61,082 nucleotides of DNA from NCBI RefSeq assembly GCF_027012695.1, contig NZ_JALUYR010000006.1:1-61082 (forward strand), given 5' to 3'. Position 1 is the stretch's first letter; each line of letters begins with the position of its first letter. A program made the translations under genes and the position numbers. Positions 20,159-29,283 of the stretch are shown here, in pieces. A model generated the notes under the pieces. That model was given only the letters and a program-made list of their open reading frames with translations, ran no database searches and was not told where the DNA came from. This DNA comes from Thermococcus sp. GTDB lineage: Archaea; Methanobacteriota_B; Thermococci; Thermococcales; Thermococcaceae.

Positions 20159-20866
20159 ATGGACGTGCTTAGCGCTCTGATCTTCTTCGCCTACGCGCCG
20201 GCACTGGCGATACTGTGGTACTTCTACCACGCGGACAGATACGAGCCAGAACCGAGGCGCTACGTCATAGGAACCTTCATCCTCGGAGGAACGCTCTCCG
20301 TGAGCGTTGCCTTCATCCTCGAGAGCATCCTAACCCTCGGCGGACTTATACAGCCACTCCTTCCAACAACGGCATTCTACGTGGCCCTGGTTGCGGGGAT
20401 CGTCGAGGAGCCGGCAAAGGCCCTTGCCATCCTGTGGCCCTACAACGCGGGCCAGATGGACGGTGTTATGGACGGTCTGGTCTATGGGGCAGCTGCTGGA
20501 CTCGGCTTTGCCGCAACCGAGAACTTCATGTACGGCCTCGGCTGGGGACTGGGCGTTACCCTTATGCGGGCATTCCTGACGCCAATTGCCCACGCCACCT
20601 GGAGCGCCATAATTGGAGTTGGCTATGGCCTGAAGGCCGAAGGAAAGGTGGACTCCCTGGCGACATACTTCTTTCTCGCAATGTTCCTCCACTTCATCTG
20701 GGACTACTACGCCTTTATGAGTGCAACAGTGCCGGCCTACAACATAATACTGATAATCCTCCTGGGCATCAACATCGCCATACTCCGCTACTTTATGCTT
20801 CTGGGTCTGGAGGAGGATCGTAAGAGAGTTCTTCACTACTGGTTCAAGAGGAGGGATCGAAGTTGA
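20159..20866 (+). CDS. prsW: PrsW family intramembrane metalloprotease
   Basis: The 235-residue protein has about seven membrane helices. The PrsW metalloprotease motifs are E83-E84-x-x-K87 (VEEPAKAL), E121-N122 (FAATENFMYG), H145 (TPIAHATWS) and H178 (FLHFIWDYY), all within helices. In bacteria PrsW cuts membrane-anchored regulators; here the target is unknown, but tethered proteins are encoded on both sides. The TTG start of the next gene overlaps its stop. Confidence 0.9.
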   Translation: MDVLSALIFFAYAPALAILWYFYHADRYEPEPRRYVIGTFILGGTLSVSVAFILESILTLGGLIQPLLPTTAFYVALVAGIVEEPAKALAILWPYNAGQMDGVMDGLVYGAAAGLGFAATENFMYGLGWGLGVTLMRAFLTPIAHATWSAIIGVGYGLKAEGKVDSLATYFFLAMFLHFIWDYYAFMSATVPAYNIILIILLGINIAILRYFMLLGLEEDRKRVLHYWFKRRDRS

Positions 20867-21072
20867 AGAGAGACAAACTTGAGGAGGTTCTCTTCGAGGT
20901 CAGACCCTACGTCGAGTACTGGGACAGGCTGAAGGAACTCGTAGAGAGGCTCTGGGCGGAATCGAAAAACGAGGAGGAGTTTCTCAGGCGTCTCAGAGAA
21001 GAAATGGAACGGGCGGAAGAGCCCTTCAGAACCGACCTCCGGATATTTATCCAGAAGTTCGAGGCCCTCTGA
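20863..21072 (+). CDS. Small helical protein coupled to prsW
   Basis: The 69-residue, highly charged protein is almost wholly helical (EEFLRRLREEMERAEE) with no membrane segment. It begins with TTG inside the prsW stop (TTGA overlap) after an AGGAGGGA ribosome binding site, so it should be made together with PrsW. It may bind the protease or a partner. No family recognised. Confidence 0.65.
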   Translation: MKRDKLEEVLFEVRPYVEYWDRLKELVERLWAESKNEEEFLRRLREEMERAEEPFRTDLRIFIQKFEAL

Positions 21073-21108
21073 TTTTTCTTATTGCGAGGGTAAATTTTAT
21101 AACCCAGA

Positions 21109-21786
21109 ATGTCCAAATTGCTATGGGTGATTCTTACGAGAAGGCTCCTCCTTGCGATGGCGGTTATCCTGGTCACAGGAGTGGCGTATTACCTTATCTC
21201 TGGCCATTCGCTGAGTAAGGCCAGTCCTCCCTCGACGGCGGATGTTCTCGATGCCATCAACGGCCAGACCTCCTTCTGCTGGGAGGCGGAAGTTAAGGCC
21301 TTTTCCAACGGGAGCTTGAAGGAAAGGGCGGGTGTAAAGGGCTGCATAAACTACGAAAACGGGAGTGCAATTTGGGTGAGGGATATTGACGGAAGGAAGA
21401 GGGTAATACATGCCAGCAGGAACGATTCCGACGACCCCTACTGGCGGATGGCACTCGAGGGCTGGGGCGCGGAGTGGAACGTCATGAACTTCCTGCGGAA
21501 GGTTCTGAAAGAAGGAAAGCTGGAAAGCGTTCGGGAGACCGGAGAAGGCTACGAGATGGAGCTGACGTTCAACTGGGGAGAGAGCTACTCCGCTGGAACC
21601 ATCGAGAACGGCACCAGAGTCACGGCGAGCCACGTCCTAAAGCTGTCCCTCCTCGTGGATGGGGACGGAAGACCCCTGGGGGGAAACTTCACGGAGGACG
21701 TTGAGAGAAACTACCTCGACTGGAACCGGGTTGAGGGGGAAAGAACTGAGGGGAGCTTTGAGCTGCTCGGCCCGTGGGAAAGCTGA
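21109..21786 (+). CDS. Membrane-tethered LolA-like protein
   Basis: This 225-residue protein has one N-terminal membrane helix (about residues 9-30) without a lipobox, then an extracellular domain with the same opening as the neighbouring lipoproteins (STADVLDAINGQTSFCWEAEVKAFSNGS) and several N-x-S/T sites. Two cysteines (about 57 and 78) might pair. The ATG at 21109 is only about 10 bp past a TATA box (21091-21101), so the real start may be GTG 21127 or ATG 21157. It is a plausible PrsW substrate by topology only. Confidence 0.6.
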   Translation: MSKLLWVILTRRLLLAMAVILVTGVAYYLISGHSLSKASPPSTADVLDAINGQTSFCWEAEVKAFSNGSLKERAGVKGCINYENGSAIWVRDIDGRKRVIHASRNDSDDPYWRMALEGWGAEWNVMNFLRKVLKEGKLESVRETGEGYEMELTFNWGESYSAGTIENGTRVTASHVLKLSLLVDGDGRPLGGNFTEDVERNYLDWNRVEGERTEGSFELLGPWES

Positions 21787-21798
21787 CTGGTGATACCC

Positions 21799-22428
21799 AT
21801 GTCGCGGCGGAGGAAGGCGCTTGCTGTTGTTCTCCTCATGGTTTCAGTCTTGCTCCTCGTTCCGATGTCCCTGGAGGGTTATACCTACCGTTACGAGCTT
21901 AAGAGCCGGGGTTTCATGTCCTTCTCAAAGATGGGCTACGGGGTGGCGTGCCCCGGTGTTTTCAGGGCCTACTACGAAGTGGACGACGATTGGGATGTTG
22001 AGTTCGTTAGCTCCTATTTTCCTTCAAGAGAAGGCGCCAAAAGGTTCAACGATCCCCACGTGATAATAGACGAGTTCGAGAAAACGGCTCGGTCAAAGCG
22101 GATCATCAGCAAAGACGGATACTTGATCCTCGTACTCTCAAAGGACGCGAAGGGACGACCGCTGAACACCCATCACAGGCTCAAGGCAGTGTATAAAGAT
22201 AACGTCCTTAAGTGGGTCTCCTTCAACACCACCCATTCCCTCAACTACGACCCGCGGAACAGCTCCGTTCTCGTGGACTACGTCAATACTTATGCGAGCT
22301 ATGAGCTTGATGAGACCCACTGCTGGCAGGTTCTGATGGGCTGGTTGAGGCCCCTTCTGGAGAGGTACCTTCGTCACAGGCTCGGGGAGATACCCTACCC
22401 CAAGCCCTGGGAAGGGGAACCCTGGTGA
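21799..22428 (+). CDS. Signal-anchored extracellular protein of unknown function
   Basis: The start at ATG 21799 (MSRRRKAL) follows a GGTGAT site; an in-frame GTG nine bases earlier is part of that site. The 209-residue product has an N-terminal membrane helix (about 8-25) and a soluble outer domain with three cysteine-poor beta-rich segments. It follows the preceding gene by 12 bp and is probably cotranscribed. No family recognised. Confidence 0.6.
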   Translation: MSRRRKALAVVLLMVSVLLLVPMSLEGYTYRYELKSRGFMSFSKMGYGVACPGVFRAYYEVDDDWDVEFVSSYFPSREGAKRFNDPHVIIDEFEKTARSKRIISKDGYLILVLSKDAKGRPLNTHHRLKAVYKDNVLKWVSFNTTHSLNYDPRNSSVLVDYVNTYASYELDETHCWQVLMGWLRPLLERYLRHRLGEIPYPKPWEGEPW

Positions 22429-22483
22429 TCCTTTCCACTTTTTGCAGACTTCTAACAGTAGTGTGCAAAATCTGAATAGAAAA

Positions 22484-22496
22484 AGTATTTAAAATG
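22484..22496 (+). promoter_or_regulatory. Promoter of the lipoprotein gene at 22537
   Basis: AAAAAGTATTTAAAATGC gives BRE and TATA, with a predicted start near 22515 and a GGAGG ribosome binding site before the ATG. Confidence 0.5.
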
Positions 22497-22536
22497 CAGC
22501 CACATACCAGCTACGAGCCCAACAGGAGGTAGTACG

Positions 22537-23343
22537 ATGAAAAGGGTGATAGCACTTTTCCTGATAGGTTTTGTAGTGCTGGCGAGCGGCTGCATAGGAC
22601 AGAGCGTTGGTCTCACCGAGGAGCAGGTTCTCGAAGCCATCCAGAACTTAGATACTGCCAGCTACGACCAGAACTTCTCGATGAGCATGCACTTCACCGA
22701 CCCGGACACCAACAAGACCGTAAACATCACAATGTCCGGCCATGTCATCGGGGTTTTCAACAAGACCGCGGGACTGGAGAAGGGCAACATGAGCATGAGG
22801 GTGCACATGATGGGTATGGATGTCAACATGGACTGGCCCTACTTCGTCAACAACACCAGCGTCTACTTCAACATTGATGGCAGGTGGTATCGCGTTCCGC
22901 CCGACGATGACCTCTACTCCCATGCTAAGGGCTCCCTTAACGTGGACTACATCAGGAACCTCCTCAACGAGAAGAACGTTACCATAGAAAAACTCGCCGA
23001 CGGCTACGCCTTCAGGGTGAACGTTACCTTCTGGGAGTTCGTGAACGCCACCAACCAGACCGGTTACCTCAACGAGCTCTGGGGTGCTGGGAGCGAGAGG
23101 ATGGTGAACGTCACGACCAAATCCGGGTGGGTGGAGGTTCACCTCAGAAAGGACGGAACGCCGGTCTTCATCGAGACGTACATGGATCTCGTCCTGACGA
23201 TAAACGTCTTCGATGACAAGAAGATGGAGGCCTACTTAACCGTCCACGACAGGGTTAGCCTCTCCAACATCAACGAGCCCGTTGAAATCGAAGTACCCCA
23301 GGGACTCGAGAACGCCCGCTACATCCACGAGATCTTTGAATGA
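22537..23343 (+). CDS. Lipoprotein, LolA-like, methionine-rich
   Basis: The 268-residue lipoprotein has a signal ending LASGC, with Cys19 as anchor. The domain opens with LTEEQVLEAIQNLDTASYDQNFSMSM, like the products at 19367 and 21109. Residues 45-110 hold many methionines (FSMSMHF, KGNMSMRVHMMGMDVNMDW) that could bind copper or simply be surface residues. Many N-x-S/T sites. It is the third member of the surface-protein set near prsW. Function unknown. Confidence 0.65.
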   Translation: MKRVIALFLIGFVVLASGCIGQSVGLTEEQVLEAIQNLDTASYDQNFSMSMHFTDPDTNKTVNITMSGHVIGVFNKTAGLEKGNMSMRVHMMGMDVNMDWPYFVNNTSVYFNIDGRWYRVPPDDDLYSHAKGSLNVDYIRNLLNEKNVTIEKLADGYAFRVNVTFWEFVNATNQTGYLNELWGAGSERMVNVTTKSGWVEVHLRKDGTPVFIETYMDLVLTINVFDDKKMEAYLTVHDRVSLSNINEPVEIEVPQGLENARYIHEIFE

Positions 23344-23357
23344 TTCCCGGGGGGCTC

Positions 23358-24518
23358 TTAACCCCCCATCATTATTCTAACTTTCATTCCTGGCTTCAAG
23401 TCCACTCCACGCAACTTCACCCGAAGTATCCGGGAGGGGATGACATCTCCAACACGGGTTTCTATCCCCAGCTCCGGGATCTCCAGCCTGCCGTTCTTAA
23501 GGGGCCCCTCCGGACGAACGTAGAGGGTGACATCCCCACCACCCAGGAGCTGGGGAAAGACAAACTTCACTCCTTCCCCTCCAAAGACCCGCGCCCATCC
23601 TCCGTTTCTTATCCCCCCCATCTCGATGAACTCAAGCACTCCCCTCGCGGCGATTGTCCCCTGCTCGACGGCAATCCCCGGGTCATAGCCCGTTCCCAGG
23701 GAGTTCCCGGCGGCGAAGATGCCCGGAACGCTAGTTTCAAGCCACTCACTGACCAGGGGCCCACCGGTTGCAGGATCAACCAGCGCTCCGGTCCGAACCA
23801 GCTTCCCCATGGCCGGTACAGGTTCGGCGCCAACGATGAGGGTATCCGCGTCAAGCCACTCCATACGATCCCCAAGGTCAACGCCAACGCGCTCCACTCT
23901 CCTCCTCCCCCTAACCTCAACAACACTGGCCCCCGTCATCAGCCCGGCCCTCCCGAGACACTGTGGAGGGCCTTCGATCCTGCGATCAACGATGGTCACC
24001 GTACCCTCTTCCGCCAGACGAGAGGCAAGGTGGAGGGCGGAGTCGTGGGAACCGCCGATCACCACGTTCCTCCCGGGAAGAACGCCCAGGGAGATGAGCT
24101 CCATTGCCTCCCCCACGGTGTAGACTCCCGCCCCGCGATCGCCAACGATGCCAACCTCGAATGCGTGCCGCTCCCTCGAACCCGCGGCGTAGATCACGGC
24201 CCCTGTTCTCACCCCACGTAGCCCCATCGGGGAGGAGAAGAGGACGTATTTCTCGAGGTCCGAGCGATTGCCGATCTCGAGGGCCCGCGCGGAAGTGATA
24301 ACATCAACTCCCGCATCCTCAAGGCCGGCGGCGAGCTTTTCCCTGAGCTCGTTCCCTCCAAAGAGTCCGAGGTTCGTGCCCGGTGCCGGCTTCTCGTTGA
24401 GCAGGAGAACCTTCAGTCCGAGTTTCCCGGCCTCGATAGAGGCGGACATCCCCGCTGGTCCCCCGCCGATGACGACAACATCATAGTTGAGCACCGGAGC
24501 GTTGGGCATCTCCATCAT
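23358..24518 (-). CDS. FAD/NAD(P)-dependent oxidoreductase paired with GlpA
   Basis: The 386-residue flavoprotein has an N-terminal FAD-binding motif (VVVIGGGPAGMSASIEAGKLG, residues 14-34) and a second nucleotide-binding motif near residue 155 (NVVIGGSHDSALHLASRLA). It overlaps the upstream glpA by 4 bp, so it is made with the glycerol-3-phosphate dehydrogenase and probably passes electrons from it. The small cysteine-rich DUF1667 protein that often follows such pairs is missing; the next gene downstream is convergent. Confidence 0.8.
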   Translation of the reverse strand: MMEMPNAPVLNYDVVVIGGGPAGMSASIEAGKLGLKVLLLNEKPAPGTNLGLFGGNELREKLAAGLEDAGVDVITSARALEIGNRSDLEKYVLFSSPMGLRGVRTGAVIYAAGSRERHAFEVGIVGDRGAGVYTVGEAMELISLGVLPGRNVVIGGSHDSALHLASRLAEEGTVTIVDRRIEGPPQCLGRAGLMTGASVVEVRGRRRVERVGVDLGDRMEWLDADTLIVGAEPVPAMGKLVRTGALVDPATGGPLVSEWLETSVPGIFAAGNSLGTGYDPGIAVEQGTIAARGVLEFIEMGGIRNGGWARVFGGEGVKFVFPQLLGGGDVTLYVRPEGPLKNGRLEIPELGIETRVGDVIPSRILRVKLRGVDLKPGMKVRIMMGG

Positions 24519-26002
24519 GCATCATCCCTCCCGAAGGCCGTAACATCGCCCATCCCAATCTCGCTTCCCCTGCCCTTCAGCGTGACCTTCCAGGGCTCGA
24601 CGCCGTACTCTTTGGCTAAAAGCTGGACTATTTTCGGCCTGCAGAAGCTTCCCTGACAGGTTCCGGTTGTAGCTTTCGTTCTGAACTTGACGGAATCAAC
24701 GCTCGGAGTTTTGACGCCTATGAACTTCATCCTCTCGATTGCCTCCAGAATGTCCCCCTCGCTGACGTTGTTGCAACGGCAGACTATCTTTCCATAGGCC
24801 GGGTTTCTCTTAACCGCTTCGTTTACCTGTTCGGGTGTCATCATGAAGAAGTGGCTTATCTCCTTCCTGTAGGGGTTCCACTTGGCTTTTTCCTTCAGCT
24901 CAATTCCGAGGTCGCGCCGGATTATCTGGGCAACCTCATAAGCTATCGCGGGGGCGCTCGTTAGACCGGGCGAGCGAATGCCTGCAACGTTGATGAAACC
25001 CCAGACCTCTTCCTCCGCTTTGATTATGAAGTCTCCCCCGGTTGGCTCAGGTCTCAGTCCTGCGAAGGTTCTGATGACCTTGCTCCTTGGGGGTAGCTGG
25101 GGCCAGAGCTTTTTGGCACCTTCCCACACCTGCTCAAGTCCTTCCCTTGTGGTTGCAAGGTTGTCCTTTTCCTCCGGTGGCAAATCCTGGGCATTCGGCC
25201 CTATCATCAAGTGTCCGGAGACCTCCGTCGTAACAACGATTCCCTTGCTTATCGGCGTCGGCGTCGGGAAAAGAACCCTTCTCGGCCCGGGAACGTCGTC
25301 ATCAAAAATCCAGTATTCTCCTTTCCTCGGGTGAATCTCGAAGTAGTCTATTCCCGCCATTCTCGCTATCTCATCGGCATAAAGACCCGCCGCGTTTATG
25401 ACGATGTCGGCCTCGATGAAGCCGTTGTTTGTTTCAACGCCCTTAACCTCCCCGTTCTTGACCTTTATGCCCCTCACTTCCGTTTCGAGGTGGGTCTTTA
25501 CTCCGTTGGCAACGGCGTTCTCAACGAGCGCTATAACCGCTGGAATCGGCGCTATCTGGCCGACTATAGGAACCCACAGGGCTCCAATAGCCTCCCTCGT
25601 GAGGCCCGGCTCGAGTTGAAAGAGCTCGTTCCTATCAACTATCCTCATCTCGGGGACGCCGTTTTTCCTTCCGCGCTCCAAAAGCCTCTCAAGTTCGTCG
25701 AAGTCCTCCTCCTTGGTTGCAACTATCAAAGCCCCGTTCCATACGTGAGCTATCTGGAGTTCCTTAACCCACTGGTGCCAGAGCCTGTTTCCCCTTATGC
25801 AGAGCCTTGCCCTCGTCGGATACTTCTCCGAGTCGTCGTCGTAACCGCCGTGAATTAAGGCGGTGTTTGCCTTGCTCACGCCCCAGCCAACGTCTGGTGC
25901 CTTCTCGATTAGGTGAACCTCAAGGTTCTCGTATTTGCTCAGGACTCGCGCTATGCTCGCACCGCTTATTCCAGCGCCTAGGATCGCCACTCTGATCTTC
26001 AT
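24515..26002 (-). CDS. glpA: FAD-dependent glycerol-3-phosphate dehydrogenase with [2Fe-2S] domain
   Basis: The 495-residue protein has a DAO-type FAD fold (GAGISGASIARVLS at residues 9-22) and a C-terminal BFD-like [2Fe-2S] domain with C408, C410, C449 and C454 (IVCRCNN; TGTCQGSFC). It oxidises glycerol 3-phosphate to dihydroxyacetone phosphate. A GGAGGGGAGAAC site precedes the ATG, and a promoter (AAAGCTTTAAAACTG, minus strand, about 26035-26050) lies in the 163-bp gap after glpK. Confidence 0.9.
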   Translation of the reverse strand: MKIRVAILGAGISGASIARVLSKYENLEVHLIEKAPDVGWGVSKANTALIHGGYDDDSEKYPTRARLCIRGNRLWHQWVKELQIAHVWNGALIVATKEEDFDELERLLERGRKNGVPEMRIVDRNELFQLEPGLTREAIGALWVPIVGQIAPIPAVIALVENAVANGVKTHLETEVRGIKVKNGEVKGVETNNGFIEADIVINAAGLYADEIARMAGIDYFEIHPRKGEYWIFDDDVPGPRRVLFPTPTPISKGIVVTTEVSGHLMIGPNAQDLPPEEKDNLATTREGLEQVWEGAKKLWPQLPPRSKVIRTFAGLRPEPTGGDFIIKAEEEVWGFINVAGIRSPGLTSAPAIAYEVAQIIRRDLGIELKEKAKWNPYRKEISHFFMMTPEQVNEAVKRNPAYGKIVCRCNNVSEGDILEAIERMKFIGVKTPSVDSVKFRTKATTGTCQGSFCRPKIVQLLAKEYGVEPWKVTLKGRGSEIGMGDVTAFGRDDA

Positions 26003-26163
26003 GTTCTCCCCTCCGATTTGAGCCTGGAAACGCTTTTCTCAGTTTTAAAGCTTTCTTTAACCTTTGGTTCCGCCGAAGAGACACGGGAGAACAGTTCTGG
26101 GCATAAAAAGGGAGGACGTGAGTGACCATTGGCTGAAAGGTCATCCCTGTACATTCTCGTTTG

Positions 26164-26181
26164 GATCATTGATCAATGATC
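26164..26181. repeat. Perfect 18-bp palindrome over the glpK stop
   Basis: GATCATTGATCAATGATC is a perfect palindrome containing the glpK stop codon. With no T-run beside it, it is not a typical terminator. It may be a protein site or chance. Confidence 0.5.
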
Positions 26182-27647
26182 TTGGCCCAGCCCATTGCCC
26201 GCTTCACGGCCTCCTTCCAGCCGCGGTAGAGCTTTTCCCGGGTTTCCTCGTCCATCTTTGGCTCGAAAATCTTCTCGACCTTCCAGAGGCGCTCTATCTC
26301 CTCAAGGCTCTCCCAGTAGTCCACGGCCAGTCCTGCTAGGTAAGCCGCTCCAAGGGCGGTGGTCTCTTTAACCACCGGCCTCACGACACGCCTGTTGAGT
26401 ATGTCCGCCTGAAAAGCCATCAGGAAGTCGTTGGCCGTTGCTCCACCGTCAACGCGGAGCTCCTTTATTCCGACCAGCTTTTCCATTTCCTCAATGACGT
26501 CCCTTGTGAGGTAGGCTATCGCCTCCAGCGTTGCCCTCGCCAAATGCTCCCTGCCGGTTCCGCGCGTTATGCCTATTATAAGGCCCCTTGCAAACTGGTC
26601 CCAGTAAGGAGCACCGAGGCCAACGAAGGCCGGGACGAAGTAAACTCCCTCGTTGCTCTCCAGCTTTTCCGCGAGTTCCTCTGTTTCAGAGGCGTGCCTG
26701 ATAATCTTTATTCCGTCGCGGAGCCACTGGACGGCGGCACCAGTTACGAATATGCTCCCTTCCAGCGCGTAGGTTACCTTTCCCTTCAGCCCCCAAGCTA
26801 TCGTCGTGAGTAGGTTGTTTGAATAGCGGACGGTCTTTCCAGTGTTTGCCAGTATGAAGCTCCCGGTTCCGTAGGTGGCCTTCACCATTCCCGTTTCAAA
26901 GCCAGCCTGACCGAATAAAGCGGCCTGCTGGTCGCCGGCGTCTCCACTCACCGGAATCTCCGCACCGAGGAGGTCTTTCCTCGTATAGCCGTAGACCTCG
27001 CTCGACTCCCTTACCTCTGGCAGAATGTCCCTGGGAATCCCGAATATCTCGAGGAGCTCGTCGTCCCAGTCGAGCCTCTTGATGTTGAAGAGCATCGTTC
27101 TGGATGCGTTCGAGTAGTCCGTCACGTGCTCCCCGGTCAGGCGGTAGATGAGGAAGGTATCCACCGTTCCGAAGAGGACCTCGCCTTTCTCGGCCTTCTC
27201 CCTCAGCCCGGGCACGTTGTCGAGGAGCCACTTGAGCTTGCTCGCGGAGAAGTAGGCATCGGGCACGAGACCGGTCTTCTGCCTTATCATATCGCCGTAT
27301 TCCCTCTTTATTTCCTCGACCATCTCCGCCGTTCTCCTGCACTGCCACACTATCGCGTTGTAAAGCGGTTTCCCTTTTCTGTCCCAGACTATTGTCGTCT
27401 CGCGCTGGTTGGTAACTCCGATGGCGGCTATCTGGTTCGGTTCTATTTTGGCCCTCTCAAGGGCGGTCTTTATCGCCCTGAACTGCGCCTCCCAGATTTC
27501 CTCGGGATTATGCTCCACCCAGCCGGGCTTGGGATAATGCTGGGGGAACTCGTACTGGCCGATTCCAAGGATGTTGCTTTCCCTGTCGAATATTATCGCC
27601 CTGGCAGATGTCGTCCCTTCGTCGAGTGAGAGTATGAACTTCTTCAT
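26166..27647 (-). CDS. glpK: Glycerol kinase
   Basis: The 493-residue FGGY kinase makes glycerol 3-phosphate from glycerol and ATP. It starts [21 protein letters not shown], the phosphate-1 motif, and contains [29 protein letters not shown] and [30 protein letters not shown] 27647 is chosen because homologues begin there, after a GGTGATCAAT site; the 21 residues of possible upstream extension are not conserved in type. Its product feeds GlpA, encoded downstream. Confidence 0.96.
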   Translation of the reverse strand: MKKFILSLDEGTTSARAIIFDRESNILGIGQYEFPQHYPKPGWVEHNPEEIWEAQFRAIKTALERAKIEPNQIAAIGVTNQRETTIVWDRKGKPLYNAIVWQCRRTAEMVEEIKREYGDMIRQKTGLVPDAYFSASKLKWLLDNVPGLREKAEKGEVLFGTVDTFLIYRLTGEHVTDYSNASRTMLFNIKRLDWDDELLEIFGIPRDILPEVRESSEVYGYTRKDLLGAEIPVSGDAGDQQAALFGQAGFETGMVKATYGTGSFILANTGKTVRYSNNLLTTIAWGLKGKVTYALEGSIFVTGAAVQWLRDGIKIIRHASETEELAEKLESNEGVYFVPAFVGLGAPYWDQFARGLIIGITRGTGREHLARATLEAIAYLTRDVIEEMEKLVGIKELRVDGGATANDFLMAFQADILNRRVVRPVVKETTALGAAYLAGLAVDYWESLEEIERLWKVEKIFEPKMDEETREKLYRGWKEAVKRAMGWAKIIDQ

Positions 27648-27696
27648 ATTGATCACCAGGGAGAAGAAAAAGCGAAAAAGTATATTAGGGGTTCGG

Positions 27697-28449
27697 TCAC
27701 CTGAGCCCAAGTTCCCCGAGGTAACTAATCATCCTCTCCACATCGTTCGCAATGACCACCTCGAAGAGGCCCTTCAGCTTTGCAAGGTTGTCGTTGAGAT
27801 AGAAGAGTTCGTCGTTTTCCGTCCACAGGACGACTTTTAGTCCGAGGGTGCGGGCCCACTTTATGGCCTGGAGGGTCTTTTCAAGGCCGAGAAGCGGTAT
27901 CGCTTCCATTGGAATGTTTATGGACCAGAGGTTGAGCTCCTCCTTAAGCTTTGGAATGAGCGGAACTACCTCTTCCCTGTCAATCAGGAGGCCCATCGTT
28001 GTATCCCTGTCGTGCTTCCTGTACTCGTGGAGGGCCTCGATCTCGAAGGACGATATCATGACCCTCTCGGGGTTGTTCTCCCTAACTATTCTGGCCACTT
28101 CCTTTGCTGCATCGACGTCCTTGAGCTCGATGTTGGTTAGGGCTTTCTCTGGAAGGGCTTCAAAGACCTCATCAAGCGTCGGAATCCGCTCACCCATGCC
28201 TATATCCGCCTTCTTGAGATCCTCAAGCGTCATGTCCTTCTGCCTTCCACTCATGTCGCTCGTTCTGTCTATGGTCTCGTCATGCATTACTACGACCTTT
28301 CCATCCTTTGTCAGCCAAACGTCGAGCTCAACGCCATCCGCACCGACTTCAACGGCCTTCTTGAAGGCCAGAAGGCTGTTTTCTGGATATCTGGAGGAGT
28401 AACCCCTATGTCCCAGAACGAGAACCCTCTCTGATTTCCATCCTCCCAT
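27697..28449 (-). CDS. ugpQ: Glycerophosphodiester phosphodiesterase
   Basis: The 250-residue TIM-barrel enzyme has the family signature [17 protein letters not shown] and the metal and catalytic residues E-x-D ([18 protein letters not shown]). It would release glycerol 3-phosphate from glycerophosphodiesters. It is followed 50 bp on by glpK and preceded 26 bp by a second paralogue, giving a tandem pair. Confidence 0.93.
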   Translation of the reverse strand: MGGWKSERVLVLGHRGYSSRYPENSLLAFKKAVEVGADGVELDVWLTKDGKVVVMHDETIDRTSDMSGRQKDMTLEDLKKADIGMGERIPTLDEVFEALPEKALTNIELKDVDAAKEVARIVRENNPERVMISSFEIEALHEYRKHDRDTTMGLLIDREEVVPLIPKLKEELNLWSINIPMEAIPLLGLEKTLQAIKWARTLGLKVVLWTENDELFYLNDNLAKLKGLFEVVIANDVERMISYLGELGLR

Positions 28450-28474
28450 GGGTATCGCCCCGATGGAGTATGCG

Positions 28475-29176
28475 CTACCCGTAAAAACTTTTCTTCAACC
28501 TCGCGGGATCGTCCGAGATAACGGCATCGGCAAAGCGCCAGAGCCTTGGAACCCACTCAAGCTCATTCATCCGGTAGTTCCAGAGGTATACCCTCAGGCC
28601 CCTCTTTCGCAGAGCCCTGAGGAGCGTAAGGAGGGCACGGTAACCGACGTAGGAAACAGCATCCAGCGGAACATGGACGGAGTAAAGGTTCCTGAATTTT
28701 GGTATCCGGAAAACGGCTTTGTAGCCTGTGATGGAGAAACCCACCCGGCAATCCGGGCACTCCCGAAGGAGGGCCTCGACAATTTGGGGGTTTTCGGAGG
28801 AAAACACCGTTCTCTCCAGGAGGTCCGACGACTCAACGGCCCCCAGGAGGGGTTTCAAAGCCAGTTCTTCCTTCACATCGGCGTTGAAGATCGCCCCTTT
28901 AAACTCATCGAGCACTCCCTTCACAGTGGGGATCAACCTTCCCAGGGGGTGCAGCCTTCTGAGTTCCCTGAGGCTGAGCTCTCCGACGAGGTGGAAGGAG
29001 CCGCCGGCGTAGAATCCTGGATCATGATGGGTTATGAGCTTTCCATCCCCTGTCATACGGACGTCGAACTCCATCCCCTCCGCATAACGAAGTGTCCTCC
29101 TGAAAGCGGGAAGGGTGTTTTCGAGAGGTCCCTTAAAACCTCTGTGCCCCAATATGAGAATTTTCTCACTGTACAT
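28475..29176 (-). CDS. Second glycerophosphodiester phosphodiesterase
   Basis: The 233-residue paralogue keeps HRG ([16 protein letters not shown]) and the E-x-D/H motif ([20 protein letters not shown]) and so may be active. It lacks the D-R-T segment typical just after the catalytic His and is otherwise rather different from the gene at 27697, so its substrate may differ. ATG 29176 follows GGGGTGACAGTA; the track-like longer start would be a GTG inside that site. Confidence 0.85.
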   Translation of the reverse strand: MYSEKILILGHRGFKGPLENTLPAFRRTLRYAEGMEFDVRMTGDGKLITHHDPGFYAGGSFHLVGELSLRELRRLHPLGRLIPTVKGVLDEFKGAIFNADVKEELALKPLLGAVESSDLLERTVFSSENPQIVEALLRECPDCRVGFSITGYKAVFRIPKFRNLYSVHVPLDAVSYVGYRALLTLLRALRKRGLRVYLWNYRMNELEWVPRLWRFADAVISDDPARLKKSFYG

Positions 29177-29224
29177 TACTGTCACCCCACCGGCAGTCCA
29201 GAGATGGGCTCACAACCCTTAAAA

Positions 29225-29240
29225 GTTTCATCCACGAAAC
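29225..29240. promoter_or_regulatory. Inverted repeat in divergent promoter
   Basis: GTTTC-N6-GAAAC lies between the second diesterase gene and the MFS gene, next to a TATA-like ACCCTTAAAAG that could serve either direction. Possible operator; weak evidence. Confidence 0.3.
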
Positions 29241-29283
29241 CACCTCACCCCTAAAGCCACGCGGTACAATCGGAGGGATGAAC

